DNA of 64,000 nucleotides from CBDCCT01 sp965214995 (GTDB lineage Bacteria > Deinococcota > Deinococci > Deinococcales > Trueperaceae): the NCBI GenBank assembly GCA_965214995.1, contig CBDCCT010000002.1, positions 5,332,001 through 5,396,000 of the forward strand. Reading direction: 5' to 3'. Shown here piece after piece: positions 33,816 through 40,675 of this stretch. Both the position numbers and the translations under genes were made by a program. Below the pieces are notes generated by a model, which saw only the letters and a list, made by a program, of their open reading frames with translations, did no database searches and was not told the DNA's origin. The first letter of the stretch is position 1. The number at the start of each line of letters is the position of its first letter.

Positions 33816-35696
33816 TTACTGTTGCTGCGGGCGGTAGAAGAACTGTTCACCCGCTCGAGACGCCCCCATCTGCGTGCCGCCCGTGGCGACGTTGCCGAAG
33901 TCGGCGTTGAAGATGGTCGGGCGCAGGACGTTCTCTATCATGGGCAGAACCCAGACGTTGTCGTAGTGGATTTGGAAAAGTTCTTCCACCAGGGCCAGGT
34001 CCTCTTCCGAATAGGGCAGGGTGGACTTGCGAAGGTTCACGATTTCATAGAGCCGTTTGATTTCCTCGGGGGGTTCGGTGCCCGCGGCCCCGTTCGTGTC
34101 CAGCCATTCCCGCCACGACGCGCACCACTGCTCGCTCGTGGCGTATTCCTGGTTCATGCCGGGACGCCACTGGTAGGACTGAATCCAGTGAATGGACGCT
34201 TCCGTCTCGTTGTTCAGGATGCGCTCGACTTTCACGTTGGCGTCTTCCTGACGCAGCTCCGCCCGAACGTCGGCGAAGCTCGCCAGGTGGTCGATGATGA
34301 GTTCGCCGACGGGAATCATGTCGGGACGAACCGGCGACACCTCTATAAAAAAGGTGAACTCGCTGCCGTCGGGTGCCAAGCGCATCCCCTCGGCGTCGCG
34401 TTCAGTCATCCCCATTTCGTCGAGCAGTTCATTGGCAAGGTCGGGGTCAAACTCGGCAGGAACCCAAGTCGGCACGTCGCCCAGACCTAAGTAGATGACG
34501 TCGATGATCTCTTCGCGGTCGATGGCGTGACTCAGCGCCTGGCGGAAGCGAACGTCACCGGCGACCGCGGTGTATTCGGGGTCTTCGTTACAGGTCTGGA
34601 TGTAAAGAGCCGTCGGGTCGGCGTGGAGGATCAAGGGGACGGTCACGTAGTTCCCCGCCACCTCGTTTTCTTTGTAGAGGGGGAAGTTGCTGTAGTCCGT
34701 GCCGTACAAAAAGTCGATGTCCCCGGCGATGGCCCCCAGGTTGACCATGTCACCGTCGCCAAAAACCTGGGCGACCAGGCGGTCGAGGTAAGGCAGTTGT
34801 TTGCCCTCGGCATCGACCTTCCAGTAGTAGGGATTGCGGTCCATGAACGTACCCGACTCGGTCACTTCGGAAACTAACCAGGGCGTGAGTTGCGGGAAGC
34901 CGATGCACTTTTCTTGCATGATCTGGTTCTGGAGGCAGTCAGCGCCGTCGAACAAAACGGGCCACTCTTCGGCGGTCAAGCCTTCCGCCTCGAGCTTCGC
35001 CTCTAACGCCTCAGCGTCGGCGTAGGCCGGATGATAGTCGGCGAGGTAGTGCTCCGGTTTGATGAGGTCGTTGTAAGAGGTCCAGCCCGTGATGGCTAAG
35101 TCGCGCAGGATGCCGCCGGAGGGCGCGTCGAAAACGAGCCGGAAGGTGCGGTCGTCAACCACCTCCAGTTCCGCGGGGGTGCCGCTGGCCGACTTGAACT
35201 TGTTGGGGAAAGGGCCGAAAGTTTCGTTGTTATAGAGGTCGTTGAACACAAAGGCGACGTCTTCGGTGGTGACGGGCTCGCCGTCCGACCACTTCAGCCC
35301 CTCACGGAGTGTGAAGGTAAACACCGTGGCGTCGTCGTTGACCTCGAAACTCTCGGCTATATTGCCGTAAAAGCCCTCGACGTCGATTCCCGGCGCGGCG
35401 ATAATGGGTTCTAGGTTCATGACGTACATCTCGCCGGAAAGGCCAAAGGCGCTCGTAAAGGCGGTCCGCAGGGTGCCGCCGTGCACCCCCGGCTCCCAGT
35501 CGGGCAAGTCCTCTTCGGACAACAAGATGCCCGACTCGACCACCAAAGGATTTTCGGGCAAGCGCTCTTCAAGGGGCGGCAGATTTCCGGCTTCGACTTG
35601 CTCGAGCAGCGGGTCTAGCTGCGTGTCTTGTGCGAGCGTCAGACCGCCAAACAGCGCCAGTAGGACGACCGTAAAAAATGTGCGTAACTTGTGCAT
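33816..35696 (-). CDS. Family-5 solute-binding protein, operon 1
   Basis: Extracytoplasmic binding protein of 626 residues, the cluster C (DppA/OppA) class. The signal peptide is residues 1-22 (TFFTVVLLALFGGLTLAQ) without a lipobox. Family marks: FTFTLREGLKWSDGEPVTTEDVAFV, an FNDLYNN segment, and VRFRQALSHAIDREEIIDVIY. Members bind peptides, but many in thermophiles and related bacteria bind oligosaccharides. The sulfatase and sugar isomerase in the same operon favour a sugar here. The 127 bases upstream contain a 21-codon frame with a good ribosome-binding site. Confidence 0.9.
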   Translation of the reverse strand: MHKLRTFFTVVLLALFGGLTLAQDTQLDPLLEQVEAGNLPPLEERLPENPLVVESGILLSEEDLPDWEPGVHGGTLRTAFTSAFGLSGEMYVMNLEPIIAAPGIDVEGFYGNIAESFEVNDDATVFTFTLREGLKWSDGEPVTTEDVAFVFNDLYNNETFGPFPNKFKSASGTPAELEVVDDRTFRLVFDAPSGGILRDLAITGWTSYNDLIKPEHYLADYHPAYADAEALEAKLEAEGLTAEEWPVLFDGADCLQNQIMQEKCIGFPQLTPWLVSEVTESGTFMDRNPYYWKVDAEGKQLPYLDRLVAQVFGDGDMVNLGAIAGDIDFLYGTDYSNFPLYKENEVAGNYVTVPLILHADPTALYIQTCNEDPEYTAVAGDVRFRQALSHAIDREEIIDVIYLGLGDVPTWVPAEFDPDLANELLDEMGMTERDAEGMRLAPDGSEFTFFIEVSPVRPDMIPVGELIIDHLASFADVRAELRQEDANVKVERILNNETEASIHWIQSYQWRPGMNQEYATSEQWCASWREWLDTNGAAGTEPPEEIKRLYEIVNLRKSTLPYSEEDLALVEELFQIHYDNVWVLPMIENVLRPTIFNADFGNVATGGTQMGASRAGEQFFYRPQQQ

Positions 35697-35742
35697 GTCT
35701 ATAGAACTCCTTTTGAGTCAAGAAGGTACTTCATCATCGGTA

Positions 35743-35808
35743 TCAGAGATGTCGTGTGTGGGTTCGCGGGGGGCCGGTCTCGGTAAGCAACCGCTGCGGG
35801 CCGTACAT
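35743..35808 (-). CDS. Possible 21-residue small ORF before the binding-protein gene
   Basis: ATG at 35808 with AAAGGAG nine bases upstream, encoding MYGPQRLLTETGPPRTHTRH plus Leu, then TGA. It lies alone in the sulfatase to binding-protein spacer. Nothing supports conservation; it may only be a translated leader or a chance frame. Confidence 0.25.
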   Translation of the reverse strand: MYGPQRLLTETGPPRTHTRHL

Positions 35809-35823
35809 GGTGTTCAACTCCTT

Positions 35824-37170
35824 TCATACTCCCAAGCTTCCTTGAGGGGCCGGAAAAACGTTGGCGAAGCTTTCGCGTAGGTCGGCGACCAGACCGCGAT
35901 GCTGCGGGTCGTTCAGGGCGTTGCGCATCTCGCCGGGGTCGGTCAACAAGTCGATTAACTGTTCACGGTGTTCACCCTCATGGTGCAGCATGTATTTGTA
36001 GTGCTCATAAACAATCATCCTCCCCATCTCGCTCTCGACCGGAAGGACGCTGCGCCACTCGGTCGCCGCGTCACCCTCGAGCAGGGGGCGCAAGCTCGAG
36101 CCCATTAAACCTGCGGGCGGCTCGAGCCCGGCGGCATCGCAAAAGGTGGGCAAGAGGTCGAGCCCGTTGGAGACGAGGCGAGTGTCCACCACGTTTCGGT
36201 GCTTTACCCCCGCCCCCGCCATAACGAGGGGGATGCGCGCGGCCTCGTCATAGAAGGCGGTCTTGTGTTCCATGCGGTGGCTCGAGTCCATGTCGCCGTG
36301 GTCGCTGCTAAACACGACGAGCGTGTTCTCGCCGAGTCCCCTATCATCCAACGCTTTTAGGACCCGCCCGATTTGCTCGTCAACCCGCTCGGTCAGACGC
36401 GCGTAGGCCCAGCGGTGCAGCCGCCACTGCGCTTCGCTATAAAACTCGCGTGTCTTGCGTTTGAAAGGGCTGCGCGCTTGCATCATGCGGATCGCTTCCG
36501 GCTCGCCCTGCTGCACTTCAAAATTGGCGGGCAAGGGGGGACAGTGCCAGGCGAAAAACGCTTCGCGGCTCTCTCCCTCGGGTAGTTGCAGCGCCGCGTC
36601 GACCTCTTGCACTTCGATGCGCTCGGGGCGCGACAAGGTTTTCTCGAGTTCCGTCTCGGCAAAGTCGCGTATCGCCAGGTGACAAATGTCGTGAGGGTTG
36701 ATAAACGACGCGACGAGCAAAAACGGGCGTTCGTGTTCTTGGGCCAGAAAGTCTACACAGCTCTCCGTGAGACCGTCGCGCTCGTCATCGGTGAGGACCT
36801 CGAAACCCAAATCTTCGGGGGTCAAGCCCTTGGGCAAGTGAACTTTGCCGCCGTAAGCGGTGCGGTAGCCCGCCTTTTGTAAAAGCCAGCCCATCCCGTT
36901 TTGCTTGACATCATCAGGTATTGCGTCAATATGCGTGTCGGTATTGTTGAGCAGGCCGATGTCGCTCCCCATGCGCCCCGTCATCAGGCTGAAGCGTGAG
37001 GGCACGCACATTGGGTTGGTGCAATAGGCCCGCTCGAAGCGCACCCCCCGCTCGGCAAGGCTGTCCATCGCCGGGGTGGCGACGTAACGATTGCCCGTGC
37101 AGCTCATCATGGTGGCGCTTTGTTGGTCGGTAAAGACGAACAGGATGTTGGGTTGGCGGGTTTCCGTCAT
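35824..37170 (-). CDS. Cys-type sulfatase, operon 1
   Basis: Type I (formylglycine) sulfatase of 448 residues. The activation motif is CVPSR (Cys55) followed by LMTGRMG; metal ligands are expected at Asp15/Gln16 (FVFTDQQ) and in VVFSSDHGDM. The start is the ATG at 37170, overlapping the regulator stop (ATGA); the frame extends upstream with no similarity. There is no signal peptide, so it is cytoplasmic and would need a cytoplasmic formylglycine-generating enzyme, which is not in this window. The C-terminal region with LLPVESEMGRMIVYEHYKYM is usual. Operon position implies desulfation of an imported compound. Confidence 0.9.
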   Translation of the reverse strand: MTETRQPNILFVFTDQQSATMMSCTGNRYVATPAMDSLAERGVRFERAYCTNPMCVPSRFSLMTGRMGSDIGLLNNTDTHIDAIPDDVKQNGMGWLLQKAGYRTAYGGKVHLPKGLTPEDLGFEVLTDDERDGLTESCVDFLAQEHERPFLLVASFINPHDICHLAIRDFAETELEKTLSRPERIEVQEVDAALQLPEGESREAFFAWHCPPLPANFEVQQGEPEAIRMMQARSPFKRKTREFYSEAQWRLHRWAYARLTERVDEQIGRVLKALDDRGLGENTLVVFSSDHGDMDSSHRMEHKTAFYDEAARIPLVMAGAGVKHRNVVDTRLVSNGLDLLPTFCDAAGLEPPAGLMGSSLRPLLEGDAATEWRSVLPVESEMGRMIVYEHYKYMLHHEGEHREQLIDLLTDPGEMRNALNDPQHRGLVADLRESFANVFPAPQGSLGV

Positions 37171-38897
37171 GCGCCAGCCCCGTCTTCTGGATAGTAGTGG
37201 TCTATGTTGGCGGCCTCGAGAAAAACATGCTCGATGTAAACGGCGGGTGGCGCGGGCTCGCCGTGCAGAATAGCCGTGGCGAGCGCGACAAGCTTTTCGC
37301 CGTAGCGTTCGGGCCAAAACGCGGTGGCCCCCATCACGGGCGATGCCCTGTCACGAATCTCGGCCCTCACCTGGCGGTCCGCGCCTTGCCCGACGATAAC
37401 GAGATTTTCTCTGCGCTCGAGGTTTCGCGCGGCCTTGACGGCGCCCATCGTGGCGTTGTCGTTAAAGGAGAGAATGGCGACGCGTTCGGCGTCTGGAATT
37501 ATTCTTAAACATTCGTGTACCGCCTCTTCAAAGGTGTTTGCCGTGGTGCCCCCATTGATGGCGGTCTTTAGGTGAGCAGGCAGCGTGCCGACAACCGCTT
37601 CTAAACCTTCAATCTGCCCGCGGATGCGCGCCGCGAGTAGGGGGGCGGCTTTTTCAAATTGGAGGATGAGAAGGTGCTCGAGCCCGCCGCCCCAGGTCCG
37701 TTTGGTCCACTCCCCGAGAGCCGTCCCCGCCATGTAACCCGAGCGGTAATTGTCGACCCCGAAGTAGGTCGCCCCCACCATAGGAATATCGACCGCAATC
37801 ACGGGAATCTGCGCGTCGTTAAACTTGCTGGACACTGTACTCCCGACCTGTTCGTCAATCTGGTATTCGATGGCTAAGTCCACGCCGCTTGCGACGAGTT
37901 GGTCGGCCACACCCAAGGCGACATCGGCGTCGAGTTGATTGTCCGCCATCGTGAGGTCGATATTGCCTGCTTTTTGGGCAGCCCCTTCTAAACCGCGTCT
38001 CACAGCCACCGCAAATTCACTTTTGTCTTCACCCAAATTGGCAAAACCGATTCTGTACTGCGCGTCCTGGTTACGCTTGGGCGCTAAGGTCGAGACGGTC
38101 GTTTCACCACAGACCGTAACGGTCGCGCCGACGCGGTGTAACGCGTCAAGAAATGGGGGCTCGAGGTTTTCGTCGGTGATGAGGTGGGTGATTTTTTCCG
38201 GGGATGCAAAGGGGGTGAGGTCCGTCTTGCCGAACTTGCTCGCGTCCACCAGGGCAATCACCTGCTCGGCTGAGGCGACCATTCTACGCTTGATGTGGGC
38301 GTCTTGCAGGTCGTGGTGCGTCATCCCTAGCTCGAGCGAAAACCCCGTGCAGGAGAGGAAAGCCTTTTTTATACGCAGATTGCGCAGGTTGGCTTCGCCG
38401 ATGGAGCCGACCACCGACGCGCCGCTATTATGCATAACCCCGCCTAAGAGAATCGCGGTAGGCAGCTTTTCCCCGCCGTTTTCCTGACCCAGCGCGAGGG
38501 CGGTCTCGACGCCGTTGGTGACGACGGTGAGGTTTTTGCGCTTCTTCAGGTGGGGCACCATGTAAAGGGCGGTGGTGCTGTCGTCCAAAAGAATCAAGTC
38601 GCCGTCTTGCACCATTTCAGCCGCGCGTCGGGCGATGCGGTATTTGGCCGGTTCATTGACCTTGGCGCGTTCCGCAAGGGTCGGGGAGAGGATGTGATAG
38701 CCGTCTTTGAGGATGGCACCCCCGCGGACGCGTTCTATATACCCCTCTTCTTCAAGCCCATTCAGGTCGTTGCGAATTGTCACCTGGGAAACGCCCAAGG
38801 ATTTGGACAGGTCGGAGACTTTGGCGCTCGAGTGCCGCCTCAAAATCCTAATAATTTCCTGTTGACGGTCGTGCGAGGTGACGGATTCAGCTACCAC
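37167..38897 (-). CDS. DeoR-type regulator fused to a periplasmic-binding-like sensor domain
   Basis: Unusual three-part transcription factor, about 577 residues from the GTG at 38897 (GGGAG seven bases upstream). Residues 10-60 are a DeoR helix-turn-helix (RQQEIIRILRRHSSAKVSDL, SLGVSQVTIRNDLNGLEEEG). About 72-262 is a DeoR C-terminal sugar-phosphate-type domain (ILLGGVMHNSGASVVGSI, ALVDASKFGKTDL). About 281-576 is a LacI/ribose-binding-type domain (YRIGFANLGEDKSEFAVAVRR, DVALGVADQLVASGVDLAIEY, VAILSFNDNATMGAVKAAR). It could thus sense two ligands. It is the first gene of operon 1 and divergent from the amidohydrolase, over an intergenic region holding two facing-away promoters. Confidence 0.85.
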   Translation of the reverse strand: MVAESVTSHDRQQEIIRILRRHSSAKVSDLSKSLGVSQVTIRNDLNGLEEEGYIERVRGGAILKDGYHILSPTLAERAKVNEPAKYRIARRAAEMVQDGDLILLDDSTTALYMVPHLKKRKNLTVVTNGVETALALGQENGGEKLPTAILLGGVMHNSGASVVGSIGEANLRNLRIKKAFLSCTGFSLELGMTHHDLQDAHIKRRMVASAEQVIALVDASKFGKTDLTPFASPEKITHLITDENLEPPFLDALHRVGATVTVCGETTVSTLAPKRNQDAQYRIGFANLGEDKSEFAVAVRRGLEGAAQKAGNIDLTMADNQLDADVALGVADQLVASGVDLAIEYQIDEQVGSTVSSKFNDAQIPVIAVDIPMVGATYFGVDNYRSGYMAGTALGEWTKRTWGGGLEHLLILQFEKAAPLLAARIRGQIEGLEAVVGTLPAHLKTAINGGTTANTFEEAVHECLRIIPDAERVAILSFNDNATMGAVKAARNLERRENLVIVGQGADRQVRAEIRDRASPVMGATAFWPERYGEKLVALATAILHGEPAPPAVYIEHVFLEAANIDHYYPEDGAGA

Positions 38898-39045
38898 AAA
38901 AGGGCTCCCAAAGTGGCTAACTCTCTGCTTAACGTATAAGCCGGTACTGCTGCCTAATCGCGTCAAGTTCTTAGTAAGAGTAAAGCTCAGCAATATATGA
39001 GTCTCCGCTTCAAGACACTGCTCCTTAACTATTTTGGCTGGTTTG

Positions 39046-39074
39046 AGCATACAGCGCTTTCGTTAGTTTGTCAA
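39046..39074 (-). promoter_or_regulatory. Promoter of the regulator/operon 1
   Basis: On the minus strand, TTGACA (39074-39069) and TATGCT (39051-39046) have a 17-base spacer, giving a near-consensus housekeeping promoter about 150 bases before the regulator GTG. The -35 lies in the near-palindrome GTTTGTCAAAC. Confidence 0.7.
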
Positions 39075-39129
39075 ACAGTAAAAAAAGCAAAAGTTTTCAA
39101 AAGCATTTTTTGACAATACCAAAGCTTTG
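39075..39129. promoter_or_regulatory. Candidate operators between the divergent promoters
   Basis: Between the two -35 boxes lies a direct repeat CAAAAG-TTTT-CAAAAG (about 39088-39103). In the spacer of the plus-strand promoter lies a perfect 10-base palindrome CAAAGCTTTG (39120-39129). Both are suitable binding sites for the DeoR-type regulator encoded alongside; the assignment is inference. Confidence 0.45.
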
Positions 39130-39138
39130 CGCTACACT
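39110..39138 (+). promoter_or_regulatory. Promoter of the amidohydrolase-Rieske operon
   Basis: TTGACA (39110-39115) and TACACT (39133-39138) have a 17-base spacer. The start codon follows 38 bases later. Confidence 0.75.
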
Positions 39139-39176
39139 TCCTGCAAAAGCAGCCAGCCCGACAAAAAAGGACAACC

Positions 39177-40235
39177 ATGCTTATTGACACAGACATACAT
39201 CCTGGCGGAAACCAACAACGGATGCTCGAGTTCCTGCCCGAGCCCTGGCGGACGCGCGTTGCAGACGGCAACGTGGGGCCTGGACATCTCGGATACTGGA
39301 ACCCGAACGGCGTGAACCGGCGTGATGCCGTTACGTCTGAAGGGGACTACATCGCCAGCGGGCCAGCGACCCTGTCCAAGTATCATTTCGACGCCCACAA
39401 CCTTACGTACGGCGTCTTGAATCCGGGCGGGCTTTACATTGGCTTGTCACCAGAACCTGATTTCGCGGCGGCTTATTGCAGCGCCATCAACCGAGTTTTT
39501 ATCGAAGATTGGCTGCCTACCGACTCGAGGTTTTGTTACTCGCTGGTGGTGTCTGCGGCAGACCCGAAGCTGGCGGCGGAGGAGATACATCGGCACGGCG
39601 GTCATCCTCAGGTTGTTCAAGTTTTGATGGCGAGCGGCGCTCAGTTCGGCTACGGACACCGTTATTATCATCCCATCTATGAAGCGGCCGTCGCCCACGA
39701 TTTGCCCGTCGCCATTCATCCCGGCTCCGAAGGACGCGGCGTCGCGGGCAAACCTTCGGCGGCGGGGTATCCCGGCAGTTATTTCGAGTGGCACAGCAAT
39801 TTGGCGGGAAGTTACATCGCGCATCTGCTCAGCCTCGTTGCCGAAGGCACCTTTCAGAAGTTCAGCACCCTAAAGTTCGTGATGATCGAGGGGGGCGTCT
39901 CTTGGTTGCCCCCCATCCTGTGGCGCTTGGACAAAAACTGGAAGTCTCTGCGCATGACGGTGCCCTGGTTGGAGCGCCTCCCGAGTGAAACGGTCTTTGA
40001 CCACGTTTTGTTTACCACCCAACCCATAGAAGAACCCGCCCAGCCAGAGCACCTGCACCAGCTACTCGACATGTTCCCCGCGGACAAGATGCTGATGTTC
40101 TCGAGCGACTTCCCCCACTGGGACGGCGATACGCCAGACTTCTCTTTGCGGATGTTGCCCGCTTCTCTGCACGCAGCCGTGATGTGGGAAACGGCCTCGA
40201 GACTTTACAAGCTGCCTGTGCTGCAACATGGCTGA
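39177..40235 (+). CDS. Amidohydrolase-family metal-dependent hydrolase/decarboxylase
   Basis: TIM-barrel protein of the amidohydrolase_2 type, 352 residues, cytoplasmic. The N-terminal metal motif is IDTDIHPGG (Asp6, His8); candidate further ligands are the His in LPVAIHPGSEG and the Asp in MFSSDFPHWDGD near the C-terminus. Relatives hydrolyse lactones or decarboxylate aromatic acids. Its stop overlaps the start of a Rieske ferredoxin by 8 bases. It is divergently transcribed from the DeoR-fusion regulator, so it is probably controlled by it. The substrate is unknown. Confidence 0.8.
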   Translation: MLIDTDIHPGGNQQRMLEFLPEPWRTRVADGNVGPGHLGYWNPNGVNRRDAVTSEGDYIASGPATLSKYHFDAHNLTYGVLNPGGLYIGLSPEPDFAAAYCSAINRVFIEDWLPTDSRFCYSLVVSAADPKLAAEEIHRHGGHPQVVQVLMASGAQFGYGHRYYHPIYEAAVAHDLPVAIHPGSEGRGVAGKPSAAGYPGSYFEWHSNLAGSYIAHLLSLVAEGTFQKFSTLKFVMIEGGVSWLPPILWRLDKNWKSLRMTVPWLERLPSETVFDHVLFTTQPIEEPAQPEHLHQLLDMFPADKMLMFSSDFPHWDGDTPDFSLRMLPASLHAAVMWETASRLYKLPVLQHG

Positions 40236-40596
40236 GATAAAAAAGCACGCGGTCGTAAGAGTCGAGGATTTACCCGTAGGTTCTCGCAAAATCGTCACGG
40301 TAGCCGAGCGGTCGATAGGCCTCTTTAACGTCAATACAGAAATCATTGCCATACTCAACCTCTGCCCTCACGAGTTTGCCCCCGTCTGCCAGGGACGTGT
40401 GGGCGGGACGACGGCACCCTCGCTACCGGGTGAGCCGCTCCAATGGGAACGTGAAGGCGAAATCTTGTTCTGCCCGTGGCACGGCTGGGAATTTGATTTG
40501 CTGACAGGGACGTGCTTGACGGACCGCCGCAAACTTCGCCGCTTTTCGACATCCATAGAAAACGGCTGGATTTATATACATTTGCGGAACAATTAA
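40228..40596 (+). CDS. Rieske [2Fe-2S] ferredoxin
   Basis: A 122-residue Rieske protein. Cluster ligands are CPH (Cys46, His48) and CPWH (Cys82, His85), the standard two-Cys two-His pattern, followed by GWEFDLLTGTC. The segment between the two ligand pairs is about 33 residues, longer than in minimal ferredoxins. It probably hands electrons to an oxygenase, but no oxygenase subunit is in the window. It is translationally coupled to the amidohydrolase. A regulatory or stand-alone ring-hydroxylating component is the likely class. Confidence 0.85.
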   Translation: MAEIKKHAVVRVEDLPVGSRKIVTVAERSIGLFNVNTEIIAILNLCPHEFAPVCQGRVGGTTAPSLPGEPLQWEREGEILFCPWHGWEFDLLTGTCLTDRRKLRRFSTSIENGWIYIHLRNN

Positions 40597-40675
40597 GCTC
40601 GCTCGTCTTGACGAATATATCGGGGCTTGGCCCTTAGCCAGACCCACTCCAGCTCGAGCAACCCCAGAACCTTTG

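Noticed and set aside
37171..37317. 49-residue N-terminal extension of the operon 1 sulfatase
   Set aside because: It overlaps the regulator coding region in another frame, is Arg-rich like a shadow frame, and the ATG at 37170 overlaps the upstream stop as expected for coupling.
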